Shown piece after piece: positions 37,968-47,059 of a stretch of 47,059 bases of DNA. Source of the DNA: Rhodospirillales bacterium (GTDB taxonomy: Bacteria > Pseudomonadota > Gammaproteobacteria > Burkholderiales > Burkholderiaceae_D); contig CAJCID010000299.1 in NCBI GenBank assembly GCA_903970305.1, forward strand, positions 1-47,059, in the 5' to 3' direction. The stretch's first letter is position 1, and each line of letters starts with the position of its first letter. The notes beneath the pieces are model-generated. The model saw only the letters and a list, made by a program, of their open reading frames with translations. It had not been told where the DNA came from and made no database searches. Both the position numbers and the translations under genes were made by a program.

Positions 37968-40750
37968 GCGGGCGCTACCGCAGAGACGGGCAGGGGCTCT
38001 GTCACCGTCCCTGCGGCGGTCTCGACTTCCTCGGCACTCGCAACGGCGAGTTCCAGACGGCTTGCGCCATCGATCGCCTGGACGTGTACCGGTGGCGCGG
38101 AACGTCCGCTGTAGGCCGAGATCAGTGCACAGGTGAAGGCGGACAGGTAAGGAATCGATTGGGTGGCCAAAATCGCTGTCCAGAGCAGGGTTTCATACTG
38201 CATGGGCATCTTAAACAGCGTCCCGGCGATGCACACGGTGATCCCGATGAGGAGCATGAACTCCTCGCGCACCGCGTTGAACCAGACCGGACCGCCCTTG
38301 GACTGCCAGCTCTTTGGCGTGACGACAAACGTTCCGTGCTTTTGAACAAGACCGGCCATGATGCCGCGTGCGATCGCGTGCGAGAGCGCCATGCTCGCGA
38401 TCGACGCGCCAAGGACATCCCACCAGCCACAAGGTACACGGACCCGGTAGAGAGCTGGACCGAAGAACGCCTTGAGCACAAAAAAGCCCAGCACCGGGAT
38501 CACGAACAAATCCAAGGGCAAGCTGAAGTCCTCGGGTCGCGCGATCATGCCAACGGTCCAGGCGATCGAGGCCAGTGTAAAGAGCAGGTGCAAAGCGTCG
38601 GCAAACCACGAGAACCAGCCCGTCAGGAAGTGGAACCGCTGTCCGCCACTCAGGCCGGGCTGGCCCGGACTCTTACCCCAGAGCCAATTCCAGCGCCTCT
38701 TTAGGATCTGCATCGCCCCGAAAGCCCAACGAAAGCGCTGCGACTTATAGCCTGCGAAATTCGAGGGCGTGAGGCCCCGTCCGAGGACCTCATCGACGTA
38801 GCGCGTCTGCCAGCCGGCATTCATGAGCCTCAATCCGAGTTCAGCATCCTCGCAGATGCACCATTCGGACCAGCCGCCAGTCCCCACGAGCGCTTCCCTG
38901 CGCACCAAGGTCATGGTGCCATGCTGGATGATCGCGTCACGCTCATTGCGGTGATGCATGCCGATTCGAAAGAAGCCGTCATACTCCCAGCTGCAAATGC
39001 GCTGGAACATGTTCTGCTGCCAGTTCCGATGCGCCTGAGGCGCCTGGACTACAGCGACCTTGGGAGCCGCGAAGTGTCCGACCATCACCTTGAGCCAGTC
39101 CTGGCTGACGACGTAGTCGGAATCGACCACGCCGATGATTTCGGCCCGCGGATCCGTCTCCTCCAAGCCAAAGTTCAGCGCACCCGCCTTGAATCCAGGC
39201 CAGTCTGCAAGATGGAAGAAGCGCACCACGGGTCCCCCGCCGAGGGCATTCATGCTCGCGACATAGCGCTCGACCGGTTTCCAGGTTTCCTCCTTCTTGG
39301 TGTTGTTGTCGATGACGAGAACTTCGAAGTTCCGATAATCCATACGCGCAAGACTGGCGAGCGTCTGGATCACCATCTCGGGTGGTTCGTTGTAACAGGG
39401 AAGGTGGATCGAGACGAACGGCTCCTCAGCCGCCTCGGGCAGCGCCTCGGGTCCGAACTGCCGTAGCCAGCGCCTGCACCAGACGGCCTCGGTAAACTCG
39501 AACCCGTTCGTCAAAAGAATCATCAGCATGGCCGCCAAGGCCGGCAGCAGGATCACGAGCATCGTCCAGTCCAGTCCATTCAGGTAGAACTCGAATGGCA
39601 AGGTGATGATCCAGACCACAAGCGCGGCTGCGGCCTGGATGAGGCTACCGAAAAAGAGTCTTCCGGCCAGACGGAAGCGCCGAAACGCGTACGCAAACCA
39701 CAGGATGGGCAGAAACGCGAGGGCCGAGGCGACGAGCGACTTGGTGGGCCACTCCGGGTCCGCGATCACCGGCCCCTCCAGCGAGAACTTGGGTTGCCGG
39801 TCCGCGTCGAACATGCCCCAGTAGGCCCCGGTGCGTCCCTCCCCAGCCCGCTTCCAGGGCTGATCGAATGCCTCCATCAGAAAATAATCGAGATGGTGCT
39901 CGCGCGCGACGGGCAGGAATTCGCGGATGAACTCGGCCTCCTGCGAAACCGAGGCGGTGGCATAGGTCAGCGACGAGTCGGATTTGACCCGATCGCCGTT
40001 GCTTGGCCAGCCCACCTCACCGATCACAATCTTCTTGTAGGGGTACTTGCGCCGTAATTCCTCATAGCGGCGCAGGACGTGGGTCACGGCGTCCTGACGC
40101 TGGACCCCCTCCCAGTAGGGCAGCAAGTGGACGGTGATGAAGTCAACATGCTCGACCAGCTCGGGATGCTTCAGCCAGATATGCCAGGGCTCGGCCGTCG
40201 AGACCGGGACGTGGCTGCGCCGGCGGACGATGTCCAGATAGCGGATCAGTTCGGGAACCGTCAGATCGCTGCGCAGGATCGACTCGTTGCCCACGATCGC
40301 CCGGTCGATGTTGCTGTTTTCCTTCAAGGACTGCAAGAGCGCCTTGATCTCGAGCGCATTGCGGTCTTTCTGCCGGTCCAGCCAGGCACCCGCGGTCACC
40401 CGCATGCCTTGTTGGCGCGCAAGGGCGGGCACGGCATCGGTGTCGATGGAGCTGTACAGGCGAATCTGCTTCGTATAGTGCGACAGGAGTGCAATGTCCG
40501 AGGCCAGCTCGTTTTCCGAGGGAAAGCTCTCGCGCAGCGGGCTCTCGTCGCGCTGGTAGCCATCGAAGGCAAAACCGTTGATGGAGCCCTCAAAGGCCGG
40601 AGCGACCTCGGGGCGGTTCATCCACGACCAGATGGCGCTGTTGGCGAAGGCGATCACTCCCGCCAGGCACAAGGCCACGACGAAGTCCTTGAAGGAGAAC
40701 GCGAGGCGCCCCTTTGGGGTCAGCGTGGGCGATTGGTCGTTAGTGGTCAA
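37964..40750 (-). CDS. GH17-GT2 fusion, NdvB-like beta-glucan synthase/transglycosylase
   Basis: This 928-residue membrane enzyme starts with one helix (about 22-40), followed by a periplasmic GH17 domain (about 55-330) with the acid/base Glu in IVGNES (E156) and the nucleophile Glu in IGEVGWPS (E245). Two or more helices lead into a cytosolic family 2 glycosyltransferase with VSIHLPCYNEPPE, VVDSDYV (543-545), CEDAELG (633-634) and QRFRW (670-674), the set used by processive synthases. At least four C-terminal helices follow. Relatives from Pseudomonas, Azotobacter and Bradyrhizobium (NdvB type) make or remodel beta-1,3/1,6-glucans. No PilZ domain is seen. The start appears to be TTG at 40750 with no clear ribosome binding site. 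It is convergent with, and overlaps by 4 bp, the DUF192 gene. Confidence 0.92.
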   Translation of the reverse strand: MTTNDQSPTLTPKGRLAFSFKDFVVALCLAGVIAFANSAIWSWMNRPEVAPAFEGSINGFAFDGYQRDESPLRESFPSENELASDIALLSHYTKQIRLYSSIDTDAVPALARQQGMRVTAGAWLDRQKDRNALEIKALLQSLKENSNIDRAIVGNESILRSDLTVPELIRYLDIVRRRSHVPVSTAEPWHIWLKHPELVEHVDFITVHLLPYWEGVQRQDAVTHVLRRYEELRRKYPYKKIVIGEVGWPSNGDRVKSDSSLTYATASVSQEAEFIREFLPVAREHHLDYFLMEAFDQPWKRAGEGRTGAYWGMFDADRQPKFSLEGPVIADPEWPTKSLVASALAFLPILWFAYAFRRFRLAGRLFFGSLIQAAAALVVWIITLPFEFYLNGLDWTMLVILLPALAAMLMILLTNGFEFTEAVWCRRWLRQFGPEALPEAAEEPFVSIHLPCYNEPPEMVIQTLASLARMDYRNFEVLVIDNNTKKEETWKPVERYVASMNALGGGPVVRFFHLADWPGFKAGALNFGLEETDPRAEIIGVVDSDYVVSQDWLKVMVGHFAAPKVAVVQAPQAHRNWQQNMFQRICSWEYDGFFRIGMHHRNERDAIIQHGTMTLVRREALVGTGGWSEWCICEDAELGLRLMNAGWQTRYVDEVLGRGLTPSNFAGYKSQRFRWAFGAMQILKRRWNWLWGKSPGQPGLSGGQRFHFLTGWFSWFADALHLLFTLASIAWTVGMIARPEDFSLPLDLFVIPVLGFFVLKAFFGPALYRVRVPCGWWDVLGASIASMALSHAIARGIMAGLVQKHGTFVVTPKSWQSKGGPVWFNAVREEFMLLIGITVCIAGTLFKMPMQYETLLWTAILATQSIPYLSAFTCALISAYSGRSAPPVHVQAIDGASRLELAVASAEEVETAAGTVTEPLPVSAVAPA

Positions 40751-41390
40751 AATTCAAGCCCGTGTTGATCACGCCGGAAGTCTCAAGTGCGCAAATCGGA
40801 TCCCGTTTGGGGACCTGTCTTTTGCGCCGCATCGAAAGGGACATGGGGCGGGAACGCTGCGGCGGTCCATTTGGTTTACTCGACCAAGCCGCGCAAGCGC
40901 TCCCTTCGTCGTTGCTCCCCCCAAAGATAGCCCCCGCCTGCCTCGGGGGGGTGCTTTTCAGGGCCCGAGTATTTCTCCCCTCCATCGTCGGCGCAAAGTT
41001 TACCCCAGTGGGGTATTGACGGCCAGTGCAAAAGGAGCGTAACCCTACCCAAACGGGGCGACAGCACAAGGCCGCTCGGAGCCGGGATTCTAGAGGCCGG
41101 TCCTCTGCTAGCCCGGTTTTGCGGCTCCGCGAGATTTCGACCGGCTGGCTGTGCAACAATTCCTTGACAACAGTCAAGACTTTGCCGGAAATGCCGATTT
41201 ATACAAGCACTCCATGCACGCGGTAATATGGAGGGTGAATTGTCAATCGGAGGAACCCGGTCCCCGTACCGATGCTCTCAAGACGTGCGGTCGCGACCCG
41301 TCTGGGACGGTGTCAGGCGAACAGCGGAGACCATCGGGACACATTTTTGGAACCGGGAATTGCAAAAATTCGGACGAGACATGATGCGTA
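40751..41390. other. Divergent intergenic region between glucan synthase and kinase genes
   Basis: These 640 bases hold no supported gene. They contain TACCCC/GGGGTA with a 3-base loop (41001-41015) and TTGAC/GTCAA with a 4-base spacer (41164-41177). A CCCCCG/CGGGGG hairpin at about 40931-40950 is followed after a few bases by TTTT on the plus strand. A frame of 60 codons at 41228-41410 has a start but overlaps the kinase start and shows no domain. Promoters for both divergent genes must lie here, but I cannot name boxes with confidence. Confidence 0.45.
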
Positions 41391-42902
41391 ATGAGAGCGT
41401 GCATGGCTGATAGTCGCGCATCGGCTGAGCGTCTGGATTACGGACCCTACGAAGTCCTCGAAGAGGTCGGAGAAGGGGCGACGTCCGTCGTCTATCGGGC
41501 GCGGCACCGCGAGAGTGGCGACGTCGTGGCTCTGAAGGTCATGCAGTTCGACGCCAAGAAGGCCAAGATGGCCCGGCGCTTGAAGAAACTGTTCATGACC
41601 GAGGCGGCTTTAGCCACCCGGGTGCAGCATCCCAACATCGTCCAGATCTACGCTGCTGAGATCGAAGACGATTGCGCCTATATCGCGATGGAGTTCGTCC
41701 AAGGGGTGGCGCTACGCGAGTTCTGCACGTTCGACAAGCTCCTGCCGCCCCACCGCGTCGTCGAGGTCATCTTCAAATGCGCGATGGCGCTGGATTTCGC
41801 GGGGCGGCGCGGCATCGTGCATCGAGACATAAAGCCCGACAACATCCTCCTGTCCAACGACGGCGACGTCAAGATCATGGACTTCGGCTTGGCCTTGAAT
41901 CTGCGCAAGAGCGGGGCTGATTCCACCTTCATCATGGGCGTGGGCTCGCCGGCCTACATGTCGCCCGAGCAGATCAAGGACTACCCGCTCAATATCCAGA
42001 GCGATCTGTACTCGCTGGGTGCGGTCATGTTCGAGATGCTGACCGGACGCCTGCCCTACCGGGCGAAGAACCGGGCGGCACTCATGTACAAGATCATCAA
42101 CATGGATTCCGAGCCGGTCAGCATCTTGAATCCCTCGGTCCCCGAGCAGCTTGACCCGATCGTCAGGAAGTCTCTCGAGAAGGATCTGTACTCGCGCTAC
42201 AGGACCGGCATCGAGCTCGCCCAGGATCTCTCGGGAGCGAAGTTTCAGATCTTGGACGATGCCGACTCGATCAAGCTGTCCAGGCGATTCAAGATGGTGC
42301 GGCAGTGCGCCTCTTTGTTCGAGTTCGAAAACGACGAGATCTGGGAGATCTTGCGGATTTCTCACTGGCGCGAGTACAACGAGTCGCGCCAGTTCATGAC
42401 CGAAGGCGATGAAGGCGCCAGTTTCGGCGTCCTGCTGCAAGGCGAGGTCGAGGTATCGATGCGCGGCCGCCGGCTCTCGGTCTTAGGCGCTGGGGAAGTG
42501 CTGGGGGAACTGGCCTTCTTCAATCCAGGCAAGGCGACGCGCACGACGACCGTCGTGGCCATGACCGACGTCATCTTCCTGGAGGTGAGTCCGGCCGCCT
42601 ATGCGCTCGCCAGCGAAGAAACCCAGGAGCACTTCCGTAAACTCGTCGTCGACACGCTCGTCAAGCGGGTCACCGAGAGCAACCAGAAGCTCATCGAAAC
42701 CGCGCCCATGGCCCGTACGGGCGTGACCGATACGGAATTCAATTTCGATCTGGTGCCGATGGATGGCGAGTACAACTACGCGTCTCCGCGCGAAGACCTG
42801 AGCGCAACCTCGATCATCCTGACCAGCGGGGGCGACATCGTCGTCGTCGAGGACGATCCGCTCAATTCCCGAGGCGAGGCGCGTTCCTTCACACGAAAGT
42901 AG
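41391..42902 (+). CDS. Ser/Thr protein kinase with C-terminal cyclic-nucleotide-binding domain
   Basis: A 503-residue cytosolic eukaryotic-type kinase. The glycine loop GEGATSVVYRA, VALK (K49), catalytic HRDIKPDN (144-151), DFGLAL (164) and GSPAYMSPEQI are all present, so it should be active. After the kinase fold (to about 285), a CAP_ED domain at about 310-430 has the phosphate-binding cassette pattern GEVLGELAFF ... ATRTTTVVA with the conserved Glu and Arg, so it may bind cAMP or cGMP. The tail is polar. No transmembrane helix or PASTA repeat is seen. An ATG at 41403 is an alternative start. It precedes the glycine riboswitch and gcv operon, but a riboswitch and promoter separate them. No cognate phosphatase is adjacent. 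Confidence 0.94.
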   Translation: MRACMADSRASAERLDYGPYEVLEEVGEGATSVVYRARHRESGDVVALKVMQFDAKKAKMARRLKKLFMTEAALATRVQHPNIVQIYAAEIEDDCAYIAMEFVQGVALREFCTFDKLLPPHRVVEVIFKCAMALDFAGRRGIVHRDIKPDNILLSNDGDVKIMDFGLALNLRKSGADSTFIMGVGSPAYMSPEQIKDYPLNIQSDLYSLGAVMFEMLTGRLPYRAKNRAALMYKIINMDSEPVSILNPSVPEQLDPIVRKSLEKDLYSRYRTGIELAQDLSGAKFQILDDADSIKLSRRFKMVRQCASLFEFENDEIWEILRISHWREYNESRQFMTEGDEGASFGVLLQGEVEVSMRGRRLSVLGAGEVLGELAFFNPGKATRTTTVVAMTDVIFLEVSPAAYALASEETQEHFRKLVVDTLVKRVTESNQKLIETAPMARTGVTDTEFNFDLVPMDGEYNYASPREDLSATSIILTSGGDIVVVEDDPLNSRGEARSFTRK

Positions 42903-42965
42903 TGCCCAGCCGTTGCCGGTGCGCCCTGCCGCCGGAATTCCGTGGCGGCCCCGGGATCTTTTCAG

Positions 42966-42971
42966 TACAAT
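42966..42971 (+). promoter_or_regulatory. Possible -10 element for the glycine riboswitch transcript
   Basis: TACAAT lies 15 bp before the first aptamer. The -35 region (around 42943) is poor. Its position fits a transcription start right at the riboswitch. Confidence 0.5.
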
Positions 42972-42980
42972 AGCGCTGTA

Positions 42981-43192
42981 CATCAGGAGAGTGCGCAGGC
43001 TTGGGCCCGCGCCGCCGAAGGCGTATTCCCATAATCGCTCAGGCAGAGGAACTGATGCTACGGCAAGACCAATCTGGAGAGTGATGGCGTCCCGGTTCTC
43101 TATGCGGGACAGGCCATCCACCGAAGGGGCACATGGTGCCGGGCCGAACGCCTGGGCGCCGTAATCTCTCAGGTACAAGGACAGAGGGACGC
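42981..43192 (+). promoter_or_regulatory. Tandem glycine riboswitch controlling gcvT-gcvH-gcvP
   Basis: Two aptamers follow each other. The first (about 42981-43056) runs CAGGAGAGTG ... GCCGAAGG ... AATCGCTCAGGCAGAGGAACTG. The second (about 43074-43192) runs TCTGGAGAGTG ... CACCGAAGG ... GCCGAACGCC ... TAATCTCTCAGGTACAAGGACAGAG. The GGAGAGTG box, the CCGAAGG box and the CTCAGG(T/C)A..AGGACAGA-like box are the conserved core of glycine aptamers, and the short linker is normal for the tandem class. It ends about 46 bp before gcvT. Glycine binding normally switches such genes on. Confidence 0.95.
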
Positions 43193-43238
43193 ACGCAGGA
43201 GACATTGTGTTTCCCCAGGTCGCGACCAGAGAGGTCTC

Positions 43239-44363
43239 ATGTCCGAACTCCGACACACGCCGCTACACGCCTTGCACGTCGAATTGGGAGCCCGGATGGT
43301 TCCGTTCGCGGGCTACGCCATGCCGGTTCAGTATCCACTGGGCGTGCTGAAGGAGCATCAGCACACGCGCGCCGCTGCCGGTCTGTTCGACGTCTCTCAC
43401 ATGGGTCAGCTTCAGCTGATCGGTGACGCCGCCGCAGCCGCGCTCGAGACACTCGTGCCTGTGGATGTTCTGGGGCTTGAGCCCTATCAGCAGCGCTACG
43501 CGCTCTTCACGAACGCGCAGGGTGGAATCCTCGACGACTTGATGGTGACGCGCCTGCCGCAGGGGTTGTTCGTCGTGGTCAATGCCGCCTGCAAGGAGGC
43601 CGACACCTCGCATCTGCGCTCGGCCCTTGGGGATTACTGCATGATCGTGGAGCTCTCCGAGCATGCTCTTTTGGCTCTGCAGGGCCCGGCCGCCGTCGAC
43701 GTACTGCAAAGGCTCTCCCCCCGGGTCGATTTCGACAGCTGGCTTTTCATGAGCGCGCAGACGATCGAGATCTCCGGAATCGAATGTTTTGTGACGCGCT
43801 CAGGGTATACCGGCGAGGACGGCTTTGAGATTTCGGTCGAAAACGCAGCGGCTGAAGTCTTAGCCCGTACCCTGCTGGCCGAAGCCGAGGTCAAGGCGAT
43901 CGGCCTCGGTGCGCGCGACTCGTTGCGCCTTGAAGCCGGCCTTTGCCTCTATGGCCACGATATCGACGTCAACAGCACGCCCGTCGAGGCAGGCCTGGCT
44001 TGGGCGATCTCCAAGAACCGCCGCGCCAAGGGTAGCCGTCCGGGTGGCTTTCCCGGCGCTGATCGCATCCTTGGCGAGCTCGAAACCGGTTCTGCCAGAA
44101 AGCGCGTGGGCCTCATCGGTCTCGAAAAAACTCCCATCCGCGAGGGCGTGGTCCTCGAGAGCGAGTCGGGCGAGCCCATCGGACGTGTCACAAGCGGAGG
44201 TTTCGCCCCGAGCTTGGGTGGCGCCATCGCAATGGGCTACGTGCCAGAACCGTTCTCGCGCCTCGATACCCACCTCTTCGCGCGCGTGCGCGACCGGGCG
44301 GTGCCCGTGCGAGTGACCAAGATGCCCTTTGTGCCGAATCACTACTATCGGGGCCGAACGTGA
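43239..44363 (+). CDS. gcvT: Glycine cleavage system aminomethyltransferase (T-protein)
   Basis: Transfers the methylene group from the aminomethyl-lipoyl arm of GcvH to tetrahydrofolate and releases ammonia. At 374 residues it has the usual length. The start (LHALHVELGARMVPFAGYAM) and GLFDVSHMGQLQL carry the family motifs. TRSGYTGEDGFEISV and GLGARDSLRLEAGLCLYGHD with the catalytic Asp region are present, and G(R)VTSGGFAPSLGGAIAMGYV lies near the end. GAGAGG precedes the ATG. It is first in the riboswitch-controlled operon gcvT-gcvH-gcvP. Confidence 0.98.
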   Translation: MSELRHTPLHALHVELGARMVPFAGYAMPVQYPLGVLKEHQHTRAAAGLFDVSHMGQLQLIGDAAAAALETLVPVDVLGLEPYQQRYALFTNAQGGILDDLMVTRLPQGLFVVVNAACKEADTSHLRSALGDYCMIVELSEHALLALQGPAAVDVLQRLSPRVDFDSWLFMSAQTIEISGIECFVTRSGYTGEDGFEISVENAAAEVLARTLLAEAEVKAIGLGARDSLRLEAGLCLYGHDIDVNSTPVEAGLAWAISKNRRAKGSRPGGFPGADRILGELETGSARKRVGLIGLEKTPIREGVVLESESGEPIGRVTSGGFAPSLGGAIAMGYVPEPFSRLDTHLFARVRDRAVPVRVTKMPFVPNHYYRGRT

Positions 44364-44424
44364 GCCCGATCGATGTGCGACCCCTCCACCCTGCCGCGCT
44401 CCCCTGTCTTGAAAGGAAATCCGC

Positions 44425-44799
44425 ATGACCACGCTGCGCTATACCGAAGACCACGAATGGATCCGCCTGGACGCGGACGGCCTGGCGACCGTCGGCATCA
44501 CCGATCATGCCCAGGATGCGCTGGGCGATATCGTGTTTGTCGAGCTGCCGGCCCTTGGGCGCAGGGCGGCGCAGGGCGAGACGATTTGTGTCGTGGAATC
44601 CGTCAAAGCGGCCGCCGATGTGAAGCTTCCGATCGGGGGCGAGGTCACTGCAGTCAACAGCGCACTGTCTGACGAACCGGCGAAGATCAATACGGATCCG
44701 ATGGGCGCGGGTTGGTTCATCCAGATCCGACCGTCGGACCCGGCCGAACTGGATCAATTGATGGACGAGACGGCCTATCAGGCCCTGATCGGAGCCTGA
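44425..44799 (+). CDS. gcvH: Glycine cleavage system H protein
   Basis: A 124-residue lipoyl carrier that shuttles the aminomethyl group between P, T and L proteins. The lipoylation lysine is in VVESVKAAADVKLPI (about residue 62). EDHEWIRLDADGLATVGITD and GDIVFVELPALGRR are typical. GAAAGGAAATCCGC precedes the ATG. It lies 61 bp after gcvT and 6 bp before gcvP. Confidence 0.98.
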   Translation: MTTLRYTEDHEWIRLDADGLATVGITDHAQDALGDIVFVELPALGRRAAQGETICVVESVKAAADVKLPIGGEVTAVNSALSDEPAKINTDPMGAGWFIQIRPSDPAELDQLMDETAYQALIGA

Positions 44800-44805
44800 T
44801 CCTTC

Positions 44806-47059
44806 ATGAACACCCATACTGCAACCGAGCACATCCAGCTCGCCCAAGCACCCAGGACCCCGCTGTCCGAGCTCGAGGACCGGGCGGAGTTTGTCGGGCG
44901 GCATATCGGCACCTCGCCTGAGGATCAGGCCAAGATGCTGGCCGCGCTGGGCTTCGAGTCCCGCGCAGCACTGATGCAGGCGGTCATTCCAGAGGCGATC
45001 CGGCGCAAGCTGCCGATGCGCCTGCCTGGCCCACGGCCCGAAGCCGAGGTGCTCGCCGAACTGCGTGACATCGCAAGCCAGAACCGGGTCTTCAAGTCGT
45101 TCATCGGGCAGGGCTACTATGGCACCCATACCCCTGCGGTGATCTTGCGCAATGTTCTGGAAAACCCCGCCTGGTATACCGCCTACACCCCGTATCAGCC
45201 GGAGATCTCGCAAGGACGGCTTGAAGCCATCATCAATTTCCAGACGATGGTGTGCGATCTCACGGCCATGGACATCGCGAATGCGTCAATGCTTGACGAG
45301 GCCAGCGCCGCGGCCGAAGCGATGACCCTCTGCCAGCGGGTCGGCCGATCCGCGAGCAACACCCTGTTCGTGGCCGACGATGTGCTGCCCCAGACGCTTG
45401 AAGTCCTGCGCACCCGCGCCGATGCCCTGGGCATCGCCATTGTGGTCGGCCCACCTGAGAGCGCGCCGGCAGTGACGCCGTTCGCGGTGGTGCTGCAGTA
45501 TCCGGGCGCAAACGGGGAGATCGGCGCCTATCGGGAGCTCGTCGCCAGCCTGCACGCCAAGGAGGCAATGGTCATCGTCGCCGCGGATCTTTTGGCGCTC
45601 ACGCTCCTTGTGCCCCCGGGCGAATGGGGCGCCGATGTGGTCGTCGGGTCGAGCCAGCGCTTCGGTGTGCCAATGGGCTTTGGCGGACCTCACGCGGGCT
45701 ATCTGGCCACGCGCGACGCGTTTAAGCGCAACATGCCCGGACGGCTCGTGGGAGTGACGATCGACGCGCACGGCGATCAGGCCTTCCGCTTGGCCCTGCA
45801 GACCCGCGAGCAACACATCCGCCGCGAGAAAGCCACCTCGAACATCTGCACCGCGCAAGTGCTGCTCGCCGTCATCGCCAGCATGTATGCGGTCTACCAC
45901 GGACCGCAGGGACTCTTGCGGATCGCCAAGAGAGTGCACAGGCTGACCTCCACCTTGCGGCTCGGGCTGGAAGAACTCGGGGTCGAAGTCGCGAACTCGT
46001 CCCATTTCGATACGCTGTGCGTGCTCCCCCGTTCGGGCAGCAAAGGCGTGCATGAGCATGCCGCAAGGCTTTCCATCAACCTGCGTCCGATTGACGCGCT
46101 GCGCGTCGGCGTGAGCCTGGATGAGACCACCACGCGCGCCGACGTGGAGCTGCTCTGGTCGATCTTCGCCGAGGGCAGGCCGGCGCCCGACTTCGCGGCC
46201 ATGGAGGCATGCGCAGTCGACGGATTCCCCGACAGCCTCGCAAGACAAAGTGCCTATCTCACCCATCCGGTATTCAACCGCTATCACTCCGAAACCGAGA
46301 TGCTGCGTTATCTGCGGCGCCTGGCCGACCTCGATATCGCCTTGGATCGGGCCATGATCCCTCTGGGCTCGTGCACCATGAAGCTCAATGCCACCTCGGA
46401 GATGCTACCGATCTCCTGGCCCGAGTTCGCCAATATCCATCCCTACGCACCCGTTAGCCAAGTGGCCGGCTATCGCCTCTTGATCGACCAGCTCGAGGCG
46501 ATGCTGTGCGAGGCGACCGGCTATGCAGCAGTGTCCTTGCAGCCCAATGCCGGCTCCCAGGGCGAGTACGCTGGCCTCTTGATCATCCGCGCCTACCATC
46601 GCTCACGAGGTGAGGGGCATCGGGATGTCTGTCTCATCCCTTCCTCGGCACACGGCACCAATCCCGCATCGGCCCAGATGGCCGGAATGCACGTGGTGGT
46701 GGTGGCCTGCGATGCGCAGGGCAATGTCGACGTGGAGGATTTGCAGAAGAAGGCCGATCTGCATGCCAATCGGCTGGCCGCGATCATGATCACCTATCCG
46801 AGCACACATGGAGTGTTCGAATCGGAGATCCAGACGATTTGCGCGATCGTCCATGGTCACGGGGGCCAGGTGTACATCGATGGCGCCAACCTGAACGCCT
46901 TGGTCGGTACCGCCGCCCCCGGGGAGTTCGGCGGGGATGTCTCCCACCTGAATCTGCACAAGACCTTCTGCATTCCCCATGGTGGAGGTGGGCCCGGGGT
47001 TGGCCCGGTGGCTGTCGCCGAGCATCTCGTGCCGTTCCTGCCGTCGCACCCACTGCACC
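44806..47059 (+). CDS. gcvP: Glycine dehydrogenase (decarboxylating), P-protein (partial, C-terminus beyond right edge)
   Basis: PLP enzyme that decarboxylates glycine and passes the aminomethyl group to GcvH. 751 residues are visible out of about 950 for the single-chain form, with no break. The N-terminal half shows [12 protein letters not shown] and [19 protein letters not shown]. The C-terminal half begins near [12 protein letters not shown] and reaches the PLP lysine in [18 protein letters not shown] close to the window edge. The domain order shows the fused bacterial P-protein rather than the split GcvPA/GcvPB. The start ATG lies 6 bp after gcvH. Confidence 0.97.
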   Translation, partial: MNTHTATEHIQLAQAPRTPLSELEDRAEFVGRHIGTSPEDQAKMLAALGFESRAALMQAVIPEAIRRKLPMRLPGPRPEAEVLAELRDIASQNRVFKSFIGQGYYGTHTPAVILRNVLENPAWYTAYTPYQPEISQGRLEAIINFQTMVCDLTAMDIANASMLDEASAAAEAMTLCQRVGRSASNTLFVADDVLPQTLEVLRTRADALGIAIVVGPPESAPAVTPFAVVLQYPGANGEIGAYRELVASLHAKEAMVIVAADLLALTLLVPPGEWGADVVVGSSQRFGVPMGFGGPHAGYLATRDAFKRNMPGRLVGVTIDAHGDQAFRLALQTREQHIRREKATSNICTAQVLLAVIASMYAVYHGPQGLLRIAKRVHRLTSTLRLGLEELGVEVANSSHFDTLCVLPRSGSKGVHEHAARLSINLRPIDALRVGVSLDETTTRADVELLWSIFAEGRPAPDFAAMEACAVDGFPDSLARQSAYLTHPVFNRYHSETEMLRYLRRLADLDIALDRAMIPLGSCTMKLNATSEMLPISWPEFANIHPYAPVSQVAGYRLLIDQLEAMLCEATGYAAVSLQPNAGSQGEYAGLLIIRAYHRSRGEGHRDVCLIPSSAHGTNPASAQMAGMHVVVVACDAQGNVDVEDLQKKADLHANRLAAIMITYPSTHGVFESEIQTICAIVHGHGGQVYIDGANLNALVGTAAPGEFGGDVSHLNLHKTFCIPHGGGGPGVGPVAVAEHLVPFLPSHPLH

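Noticed and set aside
41228..41410. 60-codon frame before the kinase gene
   Set aside because: It overlaps the kinase start in another frame and shows no signal peptide or domain; not enough to call a leader peptide.

Overview
The window reads as a stretch of chromosome from a GC-rich betaproteobacterium (Burkholderiales/Nitrosomonadales/Rhodocyclales in the broad sense). The basis is gene order and family similarity, not a database search. Typical of the group are the runs fkpB-ispH, radC, rpmB-rpmG and a DesA-type desaturase, then purN beside an RsmB-like methyltransferase, ribF-ileS-lspA-coaBC-dut, and clpA-clpS / cold-shock gene / icd / rluE. Nearly all coding ORFs are intact. I see no transposase, integrase, phage gene or CRISPR array. 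Genus and species cannot be resolved from the sequence alone.

Layout. Bases 1-13.3 kb, all on the minus strand, hold three accessory envelope systems. The first is an RND efflux pump (membrane fusion lipoprotein plus an inner-membrane transporter that runs off the left edge). The second is a three-gene electron conduit: a decaheme MtrA/PioA-type cytochrome, an MtrB/PioB-type outer-membrane barrel and a diheme cytochrome c4-like lipoprotein. The third is an MCE (Mla-like) lipid transporter: permease, ATPase, MCE protein and auxiliary lipoprotein. A gene-poor gap with several hairpins and a tRNA-Thr(CGT) gene separate this block from the housekeeping block.

From 14.5 kb to 37 kb come maiA, ispH, fkpB, radC, rpmB-rpmG, a fatty-acid desaturase, an MscS channel, an RsmB-like methyltransferase, purN, ribF, ileS, lspA, coaBC, a small membrane protein of unknown function, dut, a DEAD-box helicase with a structured leader, clpS-clpA, a cold-shock protein, icd and rluE.

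From 37 kb to the right edge lie a tiny secreted histidine-rich peptide, a DUF192 protein, a GH17-GT2 beta-glucan synthase of NdvB type, a Ser/Thr kinase with a cyclic-nucleotide-binding domain, and the glycine cleavage operon gcvT-gcvH-gcvP (gcvP incomplete) behind a tandem glycine riboswitch.

How the genes fit together. The decaheme/barrel/diheme set is the most distinctive system. By family it should carry electrons across the outer membrane, for example for Fe(II) oxidation or extracellular reduction. It lacks an MtrC-type surface cytochrome and a CymA-type quinol dehydrogenase in this window, and instead has a lipid-anchored c4-like protein translationally coupled to the barrel. The glycine riboswitch ties glycine breakdown to glycine level. 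Several leaders (helicase, cold-shock gene, clpS, desaturase) carry inverted repeats that suggest regulation. The His-rich peptide and the possible small RNA at about 13.7 kb are the least described elements.
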